Positions 37,857 through 47,983 of a stretch of DNA of 64,000 nucleotides are shown here, in pieces. Source of the stretch: Haematobia irritans (lineage: Eukaryota; Arthropoda; Insecta; Diptera; Muscidae); NCBI RefSeq assembly GCF_050003625.1, contig NC_134397.1, positions 66,748,669 to 66,812,668 of the forward strand. The letters run 5' to 3'. Under the pieces are notes generated by a model. That model searched no databases, was not told the DNA's origin, and saw only the letters and a program-made list of their open reading frames with translations. A program made the translations under genes and the position numbers. Position 1 is the stretch's first letter. The number at the start of each line of letters is the position of its first letter.

Positions 37857-38281
37857 CCCTACGGGAAATTGGTGCAAATTGCCACTGACGGACCTATCAC
37901 AGAACTGGTACCTTTGCTCCAGTTAGATGCAATTTTCACATTTAGTGAAATAAAATTATCAGAATAACCTTTTGTTCGACATATTTCAAAAGTTTTTTTT
38001 TCGGGTTCGATTAGGAGCCCAAATTGAAAGAGATTTCTAAGAGTTTGTTCGAGACTGGTTCCTGAGGACCTTTTATGGGTTGCTCCTGCTAAAGTGCCCC
38101 AGGACGTGTCCTTTGGGATGAGTCCAAGACGCGTCCTAAAATGTAAGTTTACTCCGTCAATGACAAACCCATGTTAAAGTGGACGGTCCCTTCCATACGT
38201 TTTGATCAGAATTGGGACTGGTCCATACACACCAAGGACTAGTCCTGTACCAGTTCTGTGGTTGATCCATTTCCCGTAGGG
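37857..38281. mobile_element. 425-bp MITE with CCCTACGGGAAA termini
   Basis: Inverted ends CCCTACGGGAAATTGG and CCATTTCCCGTAGGG, flanked by TA. Subterminal arms (CAGAACTGGTAC / GTACCAGTTCTG) extend the pairing. No ORF. Single copy in the window. Confidence 0.8.
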
Positions 38282-38456
38282 TAGTTCCACACTTTTCCCA
38301 GCAAAAAATTGGGAATTGTTCTAAAGGCACAACTTTAAAAGCACTTCCAAAAATGTCTTCACAAAGAAGTTAACTATTTTAACTACACAAGCTTTTATAC
38401 TTCATTTTTTTATATTTTAATGCGTAATTTTTTGTTTTCTTTTTTCAAATAGTTTA

Positions 38457-38673
38457 AAAAAAGTGTAAATTATTCAAATCTTGCCACAAAAATGCTAAAT
38501 CCATTATAGAAAAATCGATAATATTTGAAAATATTCGAGGGAAAACGTTTCAAACAAGCGTTAGAATGCATTAAAAAAGTATACAAATTATTTATTTGGG
38601 AAAATATCACAAAATTTTTAATTCATATTCAAAACACTGAATTCGGATCACACCTTAAGAAGTGATGCAAATT
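38457..38673 (-). repeat. E-family repeat, part 1 (split by BEL element)
   Basis: The reverse complement matches 49138-49300 (GCATCACTT..TAAGGT..GATCC, AATGCATTCTAACGCTTGT). The sequence continues after the BEL element at 46535-46690. Confidence 0.7.
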
Positions 38674-38941
38674 TGTTCAGGTTGACACCCTGTTAGATTT
38701 AAGTTTCATGAATTGTAAAATACACCCCTGAATTATAACGATATCTGAAAAAATGACAAATGACTTATCGAAACTTTCTCTCACACTTACTCTCTCGCTC
38801 AAATACCCGAAGGTACGAATACCCCCGCCAATAAATTAAATTTTAATTTATCTTTTTAAGACCCGAAATTTAATTGTGTTTTTATTTATTTCCCCTCTCA
38901 TTGATTTGATAAATTATTTTATTTAATTCCCCGCCTTTTCA
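38674..38941 (+). repeat. BEL 5' LTR (268 bp)
   Basis: TGTTCAGGTTGAC... to ...CCGCCTTTTCA. It is defined by identity with the 3' LTR, and the shared end is followed here by the primer-binding site and there by the target duplication. Confidence 0.95.
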
Positions 38942-38942
38942 T

Positions 38943-38960
38943 TGGTCCTTCGAACCGGAT
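38943..38960 (+). promoter_or_regulatory. BEL primer-binding site, tRNA-Tyr-like
   Basis: TGGTCCTTCGAACCGGAT, one base after the LTR. Its complement ends CGAAGGACCA. Known: insect tRNA-Tyr starts CCTTCGA and ends TCGAAGGA+CCA, so the fit is about 17 of 18 from memory of that tRNA. Confidence 0.7.
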
Positions 38961-39101
38961 TAAACCGCCCGAGATTCAAAATAAAATAATTTTTCATTGA
39001 GCTTCTCTTTTTAGAGCCCGAAAATCCATTGGATATATTTGGTATTTTTACCCCCTAAACTATTGGCCATTACCTTTGTTTTCCCCTAAAATAATCATCA
39101 C

Positions 39102-39115
39102 ACCAAGGTAAGGTT
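39102..39115 (+). promoter_or_regulatory. Candidate 5' splice site in BEL leader
   Basis: CCAAG|GTAAGG at 39103-39113 matches the donor consensus well. With the acceptor at 45540 it would give a spliced RNA that skips gag-pol. No RNA evidence. Confidence 0.45.
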
Positions 39116-39265
39116 GTGGACATTTATTAGTGGTGAAAATAAAGTAAACAAAAGTGCAAGAATATCAATAAAATAAAAGAAATAATAAATACAAAGTCAC
39201 TCTTTCGTTTGCCTGTGTGTTGTTGTTGTATTTTCATTTGCCCATACGCTTTGGTTTCTAACCAA

Positions 39266-39611
39266 AGATAATAAAAGAGGAAGATGGGAGATTGGCTTGC
39301 GTCATACCAAATGTTGCATTTGCCACATTAGTTTAATACATGTTTGTAACCTTTTAGTTGTTTTTAGTTTTTATTTTTTAAATGAAAAATTTAATTTTCT
39401 TAATGAAACAATGATAAATTTTAGGCAACAACAAAAAAAATTACATTTTCCCCTTTATGGAAATTTATTTCGTGCTCTTAGTTTCTTTTTATGTGCATTT
39501 TAATGCTATGTCAATACCTGTCGTATTCGCGTTTGGTTCGAGTATTAAACTAATGTGGTAAATGGTTTGATGTGCTCAGTAGCCAATCTCCCATCTTCCT
39601 CTTTTAATATC
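39266..39611. repeat. 31-bp inverted repeat in BEL leader
   Basis: GAGGAAGATGGGAGATTGGCT (39276-39296) and AGCCAATCTCCCATCTTCCTC (39581-39601), extended outwards with one mismatch. In RNA it would form a long stem with a loop of about 284 bases. It lies downstream of the candidate donor, so only unspliced RNA keeps it. Confidence 0.85.
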
Positions 39612-40247
39612 TTTGTTTCTAACAACCAAACGAAAACAACAGCTTGCATTATTACCCCCACTCCCGTCTCTCTTATCAAGTAGTGTGGTTGACTGTTATA
39701 CGGACATACGTGTGTGTGTTGCATTCAATTGTACTACATGTTGCATTGCATGTTCGAGTGAGTTGTAACTGAACATTGCACAGTGGGCCCGATAGGAACA
39801 AAAGTTGTTCATTAAATAATTTTGAAAATTATTTTACATTGAAAAATAAATATTCAAATTAATTATTTTAATTGATTAATTATTGGAAAATATTGCAAGT
39901 AAAAGGCAATTGTGACTATTTTGTATAATAAATTAAATTGATATCGAACTAACCCCGTAGTTTCGCCCGTTTGAAATATTTTTGATTCTTGCACATTGTA
40001 TCGTATACTAATACGTAGTTTTGTTGCACAGTGGTGTTGGTAAGACCAAAATTGAAATATTTTTTAATTTACGAAAAATATGCAAAGGCATTAAATATTT
40101 GTTTATTGCCAATAATAAAAAAAATCATAACTTTTTTGAATTTTTTTGAACCCTATTTACGTTTGTTGTTGGAATTGAGTTCTGCAACCCCGTTTTCATA
40201 CCAAATTAAACTTTTTACTCGAAATTTGAATTTTATTGAAAATAATA

Positions 40248-42785
40248 ATGTCTGATATCAAGAATTTGATTAAAAGCGCAGACCGCTTAATTGATTTGGA
40301 TATGTTCGTGACTTCGCTCAAGGAGGATGATCACACCGTCCACAGCCTCAACATTCATAAACAGGAAATTATTCGACTTTGGGAGAATTTCCGTGAAATT
40401 TATGAGGAATTGTGTGACACTATGGGTTCTAGTGATGATATTGCCAAAGTTAAGGCAAAATATATCGCAACATATAAGACGTATGTGCGTGGACTAGCCC
40501 TTATTGAGTCTTTAATTGAAAAGCTCAATGCGAAGAAGAAGTCTTCTAGTTCATCCCTTCCAATTCACCTTCCCCCTTGTGATACTGAGATTTTTTCTGG
40601 TGATTATAAATCTTGGCCTACGTTCAGAGACATGTTCTCTGCCCTATATAAAGATAATGAACATATCAGTAATATTCAGAAAATGTATTATCTGATGCAA
40701 AAGACGGAAGGTGAAGCCCGCGATATTATCAAAACATGTCCGATTACTAATGAGGGTTTTCAGATGGCTTGGCAAAATTTAGTCGATCGTTATGAGAACA
40801 AAAGGGTTCTTGTAAACGCCCAACTCAAGATTTTATTCAATCTTGCACCCGTTTTAAAGGAATCTGGCCCCTCTATTAAGCAATTGCAGCGTACTATGAG
40901 CGACTGCATAACTAATTTGTCTCTTTTGGGCATTGATACGAAGAATTGGGACGTTATATTTGTTTTCATATGTTCCACCCGTCTTCCTGAAGTTACCCTA
41001 GGACATTGGGAGCAATCTCAAGGGTCAAGTTCTGACCTACCTAAATGGGAAACAATGGATAAGTTTTTGACTGCTCGGTATCAGACCCTTGAGTCCGTCT
41101 TTGACATTAAAGGCGCCCATAATATTTCGACGTCTTCTGGTCCGAGTTATGTAAGAAAACCTACTAGCCCAAAGAGAAAGTCAATTACTAATAATAATGG
41201 TAATAGAAGTTTTAAGAGCTTCTCTACGATTATACCATCTAATTCTCAGCAGAAATGTCCTCTTTGTTCCGAATCGCATCCCCTACGATTATGCGAAGAA
41301 TTTCTTCAAATGTCGGTTAACAATCGATTGGAAACAGTCAAGCGACTCAAATGTTGCACAAATTGTCTAGCTTCGTCGCACACTTTTAGCAATTGTAAGA
41401 GCTCAAATATATGTTTCTTCTGCAAACAAAAACATCATTCTCACTTGCATAGAAGGGAATCCTCAGCACAAGTAAGTCGAGATTCGAGCTCACGACCTGG
41501 AATGACCCGCGATATGGGAAATCCAGCCCGATCAGCTTCTGACGATGTTCCTTCTACATCAGAGGCTGCCCGTTCGTTGCAAACTTTTGCAACTGCTATG
41601 GAAACATCACAGTTTTCTACAGTTCTTTTGGGAACTACTGTGGTAGATTTGTGTTGTCATGGCGTGAAGTGTTCTGCTAGAGCATTGATCGATCCTGCCT
41701 CGCAAGCAACTTTTATTTCCCGAAAGTTGCAAAAGAAACTTGCTTTGCCGATATTCCCAGTTACTTCTGCGAATATTGTTGGCCTAAACGGCACGATATC
41801 GGCGAAGTCTACTAATGTTTGTAGGATCTCTTTGTGCTCCCCTATTGACCCAACTTTTGAGTTGTCGACAGATGCGTATGTGGTTGACAAGTTAACTGGT
41901 CGTTTGCCTACTTATTCATTGTCACAGCTACTAGACGTAGATCTGCCCGAAGTCACGATGTGTGATCTAAAGTGTTCTCATATGGACCTTTTACTGGGTG
42001 GTGATATATATTCTCGGATAATGCATACTGATGTTCATAAGCACCCTAATGGTGATCTTATTGCCCAGAAAACAGTTTTCGGTTGGATCGTGACTGGCAA
42101 AGTCTCCCAAACCAAGCCCCTACAGTCGGTGGTATCATTTTACAGCCACATAGAGTTGAATGATCAACTTGCTAGGTTTTGGGAAATCGAAGATGTACCG
42201 AAAGTATGCACTATGTCAGAAGAGGATAGATGGTGTGAGGAATTATACCTACGAACGACTTATCGTAATCATAATGGTCGATATGTTGTTTCACTGCCTT
42301 TTAAGCGTGAATACCCCAAAGATTTGCAACTTGGTTTGTCCCGGAATAATGCCATTTCTCAATTTAAGCGAAATGAGTCGCGGTTAATGAGAAATCCCGA
42401 GCTGAAGATTCAGTATGACAGGGTACTACAAGAGTACGCTGATTTGGGACATATGACCATGATTGATGAGAATAAGGTAAATTCTTCTAATACTGTGTAT
42501 TATTTACCCCATCACGCTGTTTTCAAGCCTGACAGCGCCACCACTAAATTACGTGTGGTGTTTAATGCTTCCAGTGTCACTTCTAATGGCGTTAGTCTTA
42601 ATAACGTATTGTACACTGGACCCGTTCTACAAGCAAATCTAATTGTTTTGATTCTCCGATGGAGATTATTTAGATTTGTCTTCAATGCCGACATCGAGAA
42701 GATGTATAGGCAAATTCTGATTCATCCCGATCAGGCGTCATATCAGCGAATTGTTTTCCGTCTAGCCCCTGATGATATAATCTAA
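40248..42785 (+). CDS. BEL Gag-protease-RT (N-terminal part of polyprotein)
   Basis: Start ATG at 40248 (MSDIKNLIKS). Domains by residue: an N-terminal helical Gag region; DUF1759-type Gag core from about 105 (PPCDTEIFSGDYKSWP); a Cys/His zinc-knuckle cluster at 337-401; an aspartyl protease/DUF1758 with ALIDPASQATFIS (Asp482, where retroviral-type proteases usually have D-S/T-G); an A17-peptidase-type region (LLLGGDIY near 585); and the first RT motifs from about 768 (KLRVVFNASS; FNADIEKMYRQI). The frame stops at a TAA (42783-42785) inside RT. The same reading frame continues immediately, so this is one nonsense change, not a domain boundary. Role: capsid-like particle, processing and reverse transcription in the cytoplasm. 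Confidence 0.93.
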   Translation: MSDIKNLIKSADRLIDLDMFVTSLKEDDHTVHSLNIHKQEIIRLWENFREIYEELCDTMGSSDDIAKVKAKYIATYKTYVRGLALIESLIEKLNAKKKSSSSSLPIHLPPCDTEIFSGDYKSWPTFRDMFSALYKDNEHISNIQKMYYLMQKTEGEARDIIKTCPITNEGFQMAWQNLVDRYENKRVLVNAQLKILFNLAPVLKESGPSIKQLQRTMSDCITNLSLLGIDTKNWDVIFVFICSTRLPEVTLGHWEQSQGSSSDLPKWETMDKFLTARYQTLESVFDIKGAHNISTSSGPSYVRKPTSPKRKSITNNNGNRSFKSFSTIIPSNSQQKCPLCSESHPLRLCEEFLQMSVNNRLETVKRLKCCTNCLASSHTFSNCKSSNICFFCKQKHHSHLHRRESSAQVSRDSSSRPGMTRDMGNPARSASDDVPSTSEAARSLQTFATAMETSQFSTVLLGTTVVDLCCHGVKCSARALIDPASQATFISRKLQKKLALPIFPVTSANIVGLNGTISAKSTNVCRISLCSPIDPTFELSTDAYVVDKLTGRLPTYSLSQLLDVDLPEVTMCDLKCSHMDLLLGGDIYSRIMHTDVHKHPNGDLIAQKTVFGWIVTGKVSQTKPLQSVVSFYSHIELNDQLARFWEIEDVPKVCTMSEEDRWCEELYLRTTYRNHNGRYVVSLPFKREYPKDLQLGLSRNNAISQFKRNESRLMRNPELKIQYDRVLQEYADLGHMTMIDENKVNSSNTVYYLPHHAVFKPDSATTKLRVVFNASSVTSNGVSLNNVLYTGPVLQANLIVLILRWRLFRFVFNADIEKMYRQILIHPDQASYQRIVFRLAPDDII

Positions 42786-45488
42786 GATTTCGAATTGAAC
42801 ACGGTCACATTTGGTGTGAACTGTGCCCCATATCTTGCTATTCGGACCCTACTTAGACTTGCTGATGACGTCGAGGGTGAGTTCCCGACTGCTGCGGAGA
42901 TAATACGTTCGCAGATGTATGTCGATGACATTTTGGCAGGAGCTCACAGTTTAGATGATGCCATGAAGAGCCGTGATGAACTTATGGAAGTTCTAGGTTC
43001 TGCTGGGTTTAATCTAAGAAAATGGACTTCTAATGTGCAGGGTCTTTTGTTAGATTTACCCCCCGAATATTTATTGGATAATGACTTTTTGAATATTTCC
43101 AATGAAAGTACCGCCAAGACTCTGGGTTTACGTTGGAACGCTGGAAAAGATGTTTTCTTTTTCAAGTTGGTTTCAGCCCCTACTAGATCTTCCGTCACCA
43201 AACGAGCCGTTTTGTCTGAGATAGCTAAATTGTTCGATCCAGCAGGTTGGCTGGCCCCTAAGATAATAGTTGCTAAGATTATAATGCAACAAATTTGGAA
43301 GGACAAAACAGATTGGGACGAATGTTTGAAACCCATGACTCTGAATAGATGGTTTGCGTTTTTGGACGATTATAGTGAAATCGAACGGATAGAGATCCCC
43401 CGATGGGTTGGTTTCAGCCCAGACCATGAAGTTCAGCTTCATGCATTCTGTGATGCTTCTGAGAAAGCATATGCGGCTTCCCTATACGTCCGAATTAAAA
43501 ACGCCCCTGGTGATTATGTCACGCATCTGCTCGCAGCACGAACTAAGGTAGCGCCAATCAAGGTTGAATCCTTGCCCCGTTTAGAGCTCTGCGGTGCAAC
43601 TCTATTGGCTGATATGGTTGAGACTATTCGCTCCGAGCTGAGTCTCCCAGAAATTGAGACATTCTATTGGACTGATTCGACGATAGTTTTGTCGTGGCTT
43701 CAGAAGCCCCCGTGCCACTGGCCTACGTTTGTTGCGAATCGAGTAGCTAACATCTCTACGAAAATCGGTACTAGTAATTGGCATCATGTTCTGTCACACG
43801 ATAACCCCGCTGATATAGCCTCGAGAGGTTCTTCAGCGCGCGATCTTCTAACAAATAACCTTTGGTGGAAAGGTCCCGCTTGGTTATGTCGCCCTCGCTC
43901 CGAATGGCCAAAATCTACGTTTAGAATCATGACGAATCTTGAAACTAAACCGATTCAAGTCAATTTGAACCAATTATCCCCTCCTGAGGATATTTTGGCC
44001 CGTTTCTCTGATTTATCCAGAGCCCTAAGAGTTTTGTCATATGTATTCAGATTCTTTCATCGAATACACCCGAAGTTTAAATCGACACAGACGCATTCAT
44101 CCTTCAACTTGGAACAGGGTGAGATCAACTTTGTGAAAGGTCGTCTTGTTGTCCTCTGCCAGCGTCGACATTTTCCTGAATATGTGGCGCTGGAGAACAA
44201 TGCGCAGTTATCTCGAAAGAGCCCTTTATTGAATTTCAATCCGTTTATAGATTCTGATGGATTTATGCGGATGAATGGTAGACTTGCGCGTTCCCCTACT
44301 CTCACCTATGACGAGAGATTCCCCAAAATTCTACCCTATGATGCCCGGTTTACCAGATTGTACCTGGAGTACATTCACAAGAATACGGTGCATGGTGAAA
44401 ATGCATTAATGTTGAGATTAATGAGATTGGAATTTTGGGTACCCAGATTGAAGAATCTCGTAAGGACAATCATCCATAATTGCCGTGCATGCGTATTGTT
44501 TCGGAAGAAAACTGTAGACCAAATTATGGCCGCTCTTCCCCCTGAGAGAACTACACTGTCTCGCCCGTTTACATGCACTGGAGTCGACTTTGCAGGCCCC
44601 TTTGATATAAAGACCTACATTGGTAGAGGTTGCCGTATCACTAAGGGATATGTGCTTGTGTTTGTCTGCTTTGCGACTAAGGCAATTCATTTGGAAGCGA
44701 CAAATGACATGTCGACTGATTGTTTTATTGCTGCATTCACCCGATTTTTCTCCCGAAGAGGCTGCCCTTCTAAGATGTTTTCGGATAATGGGACATCTTT
44801 TGTAGGAGCTTCTAATGTTCTTGGTAGAGACCAAGCCCGATTTCTCGCTGAAGTGAAGCAAAATCTTATTTCGCTTAACGCCTTCCAATTATTAGAATGG
44901 AAATTTATTCCCCCTGGTGCGCCACATATGGGTGGTCTTTGGGAGGCAGGAGTTAAGAGTTTCAAGACTCATCTTAAGAAAGTGTCTCACGCTCAGAAGT
45001 TTACTTTTGAAGAGTTCAGCACAATGCTAGCTAGAATCGAGGCATGCCTTAATTCTAGGCCCCTTAGTCCTATGAGCGATAATCCAAACGATTTGGCTCC
45101 TTTGACCCCAGGACACTTCCTTATAGGTTCTGCCCTTCTCTCCCCACCGGAGCCCGACACGACAATTGAGTCGTTAAGTTATGTGAATAGATGGCAGAAA
45201 CTTAAGGTCCTTTATCACTCTTTCGCCAAACGGTGGAAAGAGGAATATCTCGTTGAACTCCATAAGCGAAATAAGTGGAAATTTCCTCAAAGAGATTTTG
45301 CCGTTGGTGACCTGGTAGTAATCAGGAAAGATAATCTGCCTCCACCAGAGTGGAAAGTAGGTAGAATCGAAAAGATCTACTTAGGCCCCGACAACAAAGT
45401 GCGAGTTGTTGACATCAAGGTTGGAAATTGTACTATTACAAGGCCCGTTGTCAAACTCGTGCTACTACCTGTTGATGGACAAAATTAA
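42786..45488 (+). pseudogene. BEL RT-RNase H-integrase (downstream of ochre codon)
   Basis: In frame with 40248. It starts with the rest of RT (TVTFGVNCAPYLAIR), then the catalytic YVDD (42918; residue 891 of the joined count), RNase H (HAFCDASEKAYAAS, 43440), a zinc-binding integrase N-terminus (His pair near 44376-44393, Cys pair near 44481-44492), and integrase catalytic residues Asp at 44586 (GVDFAGP), Asp at 44784 (SDNGTSF) and Glu at 44943 (GLWEAGVKSF). A C-terminal DUF5641-like region with EWKVGRIEKIYLGPD follows. The 900 codons show no other break. It has no start of its own and needs readthrough of the TAA. I infer the copy cannot transpose alone, unless the stop is a strain or assembly error. 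Confidence 0.9.
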
Positions 45489-45499
45489 TAACATTTTAT

Positions 45500-45542
45500 T
45501 TTCTTTGTGTGTGTGCTGTCCCCATTTTTCGTATTTCCAGAC
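45500..45542 (+). promoter_or_regulatory. Candidate 3' splice site before ORF3
   Basis: A pyrimidine-rich tract of about 35 bases ending TATTTCCAG at 45540, with the ATG of ORF3 at 45543, only two bases downstream. Confidence 0.55.
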
Positions 45543-45962
45543 ATGTCTGGCCCATCACGTCGTCTCACAAATGAACGCCCTGAGGCAGATAAAGACGTCA
45601 CCCAACGCACGAAGAAGGGTAGTGAGGTGCGGTGTAAGATATGTTTGCAGCCTCACGTACTTCGTCTCTGTCCTCGTTTTCGTGCGATGGATTCGGCAAA
45701 ACGTCGGAGAACAGTGATGAAGCTCGGCTTTTGCTTCAACTGCTTGGCGGAGTCCCATAAACGCTTGAATTGCAAGAGCCGCGAAAGATGTATGGAATGC
45801 TGCGGTGAGCACCATACGATGCTCCACCCGAGGTTTGTTGGGAAGCGTGAAAATCCCCCCAGTGCCGTCGCTAGCCGACCCCAGAATTCTAGGAAGGCCA
45901 CGGAAAAAGCTAATCCTAGGAAGAAACTCCACGACGAGACACCCACCAAAGGCGCTCGCTAG
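45543..45962 (+). CDS. BEL ORF3: stand-alone Gag-type zinc-knuckle protein (139 aa)
   Basis: Starts MSGPSRRLTNERPEADKD. Residues about 33-97 carry a Cys/His cluster: CKIC, PHVLRLC, CFNCLAESHK, NCKS, CMEC and EHHTMLH. This aligns without gaps to the Gag zinc-knuckle region of the same element (residues 337-401): by eye 30 of 65 positions are identical, including every Cys/His of the pattern. The C-terminal tail is basic. It lies where env or accessory genes lie in some LTR elements, 54 bp after the pol stop, and has its own splice acceptor. A TAG ends it; the same frame stays open to 46121 (LLAPTPAV..). Inference: a nucleic-acid-binding accessory protein from a spliced mRNA, or a relic of another BEL gag. 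Overlapping frames on both strands are less convincing. Confidence 0.7.
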   Translation: MSGPSRRLTNERPEADKDVTQRTKKGSEVRCKICLQPHVLRLCPRFRAMDSAKRRRTVMKLGFCFNCLAESHKRLNCKSRERCMECCGEHHTMLHPRFVGKRENPPSAVASRPQNSRKATEKANPRKKLHDETPTKGAR

Positions 45963-46121
45963 ATGCTCGTAGCAACACCAATGCAGCCAATAGGATGTCG
46001 ACAAATCCGGAATCGCATCAACCTCGAGCCGCCGGCGGACGATGCACCTGTGGTCACAATCCGGTCAACACTTCCACTGTTAGCCCCAACACCGGCAGTG
46101 GACCTGCTACGATTGTGATTC
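45963..46121 (+). other. In-frame extension of ORF3 after its TAG
   Basis: 52 further codons open in the frame of ORF3, beginning ATG immediately after the stop, with INLEPPADDAPVVTIRSTL and LLAPTPAV. This resembles the linker between Gag zinc knuckles and protease in BEL polyproteins. It suggests ORF3 derives from a longer gag-pro segment. Confidence 0.4.
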
Positions 46122-46253
46122 ACGTCCATTCTGGGTCCCATTGAATTTATTTATTTATGTTTTTTGTATTTGTATGTCCATTGAATGGTAAATTGAATTC
46201 TCGTTTTTTTTATTGTCCCCTAGCTCCTGCTTGCCCCTATGTTGCATTCCTGC

Positions 46254-46266
46254 AAGGGGGGCGGGA
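46254..46266 (+). promoter_or_regulatory. BEL polypurine tract
   Basis: AAGGGGGGCGGGA directly before the 3' LTR; one C in an otherwise purine run. Primes plus-strand DNA synthesis in LTR elements. Confidence 0.85.
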
Positions 46267-46529
46267 TGTTCAGGTTGACACCCTGTTAGATTTAAGTTTC
46301 ATGAATTGTAAAATACACCCCTGAATTATAACGATATCTGAAAAAATGACAAATGACTTATCGAAACTTTCTCTCACACTTACTCTCTCGCTCAAATACC
46401 CGAAGGTACGAATACCCCCGCCAATAAATTAAATTTTAATTTATCTTTTTAAAACCCGAAATTTAATTGTGTTTTTATTTATTTCCCCCCTCATTGATAA
46501 ATTATTTTATTTAATTCCCCGCCTTTTCA
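46267..46529 (+). repeat. BEL 3' LTR (263 bp)
   Basis: Compared with the 5' LTR: two substitutions (GACCC/AACCC and CTCTC/CCCTC contexts) and absence of one TTGAT duplicate. It ends CCTTTTCA followed by the AAATT duplication. Confidence 0.95.
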
Positions 46530-46534
46530 AAATT

Positions 46535-46690
46535 CATTGCAACGGCTATTGAAACGGTGGACATTCGTTCTATGACAAGTTCATATTACATTCATCGCTT
46601 CTCCGCCAATTTTTTCCACTTCCAGACCCAAAAAGAAAATTTCCACTTCTTTTTTGGCGACGCTTTTTTGCAGCATTACTAAGATATTAA
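46535..46690 (-). repeat. E-family repeat, part 2
   Basis: The reverse complement matches 48290-48405 (TCGCCAAAAAAGTAG, GCGATGAAT, GTCATAG, ATGTCCAC) and joins to the part at 38457-38673. Confidence 0.65.
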
Positions 46691-46787
46691 TTTATGAAAG
46701 AAAAGTTTTAATATCAATTACTATTTTTTATTCAATTAAATCATAAGTTCAATCACAGCTTTATTTCATAAATATCAGACTTCTACC

Positions 46788-47444
46788 ACAACCCAAGTAA
46801 TTCGATTGTGCATGAAAGTCTTTAGTGTGGGGGCTATATATAATCCCCACATCAGGGGATCAGTTTATATGGGGGCTATATATAATTATGGACCGATGTG
46901 GACCAATTTTTGCATGGTTGTTAGAGACCATATACTAACACTATGTACCAAATTTCAGCCGGATCCGATGGAACTTGCTTCTCTTAGAGGCTCCGCAAGC
47001 CAAATCGGGGGATCGGTTTATATGGGTGCTATATAAAATTATGGACCGATGTGGACCAAGTTTTTGCGTGGTTAGTAGAGACCATATATTAACACTATGT
47101 ACCAAATTTCACGCGCATGGGATGAAATTTGCTTCTCTTAGAGGATCCGCAAGTCAAATTTGGGGGTCCGTTTATATGGGAGCTATACGTAAAAGTGGAC
47201 CTATATTGCCCATTTTCAATACCATCCGACCTACATCAATAACAACTACTTGTGGCAAGTTTCAAGTCGATAGCTTGTTTCGTTCGGAAGTTAGCGTGAT
47301 TTCAACAGACGGACGGACGGACATGCTCAGATCACCACGACCCAGAATATATATACTTTATGGGGTCTTAGAGCAATATTTCGATGTGTTACAAACGGAA
47401 TGACAAAGCTAATATTCCCCCCATCCTATGGTGGAGTGTATAAA
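46788..47444 (+). mobile_element. M-family DINE-like element, partial
   Basis: The left block is rearranged (ACCCAAGTAATTCGATTGTG then directly the 153-bp units). The right block with ACGGACGG and GGTGGAGTGTATAAAAA is intact. A possible hairpin GTGGGGGCTATATATAATCCCCAC lies at about 46828-46851. Confidence 0.7.
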
Positions 47445-47758
47445 AAGGCAGTATTGAAACCCTGGGTAGTGGGTAGATAAATATGGCTGCCACAGATCAG
47501 GGACATTCAAGCAAGACTCAGCAACAACATGCCACCACCAAAATCTACTGGGCCTGGGGGGATTATTTTGCAGTATGGTTGTCGATTGTCGATCATCTCA
47601 AGACAGCGCTTAGATGAGAATGGATCAAAATAGCGAAGGGCAACTTGCGTGCGGTGTCTGATGGGTTTGTCAGTACTTTGAAAGCCAGAATTCGTGCTAA
47701 AGGTTGCCAATTCAAACAAATCTAAACTGATTTTAAAATCTAATACAATTTTCGACAT

Positions 47759-47983
47759 TTTTATACCCTCCACCATAGGGCGTATTTTCATTTTGTCATG
47801 GCGTTTGTAACACATCGATATATTGGTCTGAGACCTCATAAATTATAAATATATTCTGGATCGCTTTGAATTTTTGAGTTGATGTCCGTCCCTTCGTCTG
47901 TTGAAATCACGCTAACTTTCGAGCGAAAAATCCACTTGAAAGTTGGCACAAGTGGTTGTTATTGATATAGGTCGGACGGAGGG
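47759..47983 (-). mobile_element. M-family DINE-like fragment, truncated at SINE
   Basis: Begins TTTTTATACCCTCCACCATA, passes CACGCTAACTTTCGAGCG and ends at GTAGGTCGG-type sequence where the SINE begins. Confidence 0.7.

Larger units (their letters stand above)
38674..46529 (+). mobile_element. BEL/Pao LTR retrotransposon, full length (7856 bp)
   Basis: Two LTRs (TG...CA), exact 5-bp target duplication AAATT (38669-38673 and 46530-46534), a primer-binding site, a long leader, a Gag-protease-RT-RNase H-integrase frame, a third ORF, and a polypurine tract. The LTRs differ by two substitutions and one 5-bp indel, so insertion was recent. The domain order and the DUF1759/A17-type Gag-protease region identify BEL/Pao (Belpaoviridae). 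One ochre codon breaks pol. The element sits in an E-family repeat. Confidence 0.95.

Noticed and set aside
42944..43442. Open frames on the - strand within the BEL pol
   Set aside because: Shadows of the real pol frame on the + strand.
45555..46004. 149-codon frame on the - strand over ORF3
   Set aside because: The + strand frame has the zinc-knuckle pattern that aligns with Gag; the - strand frame shows no motif.
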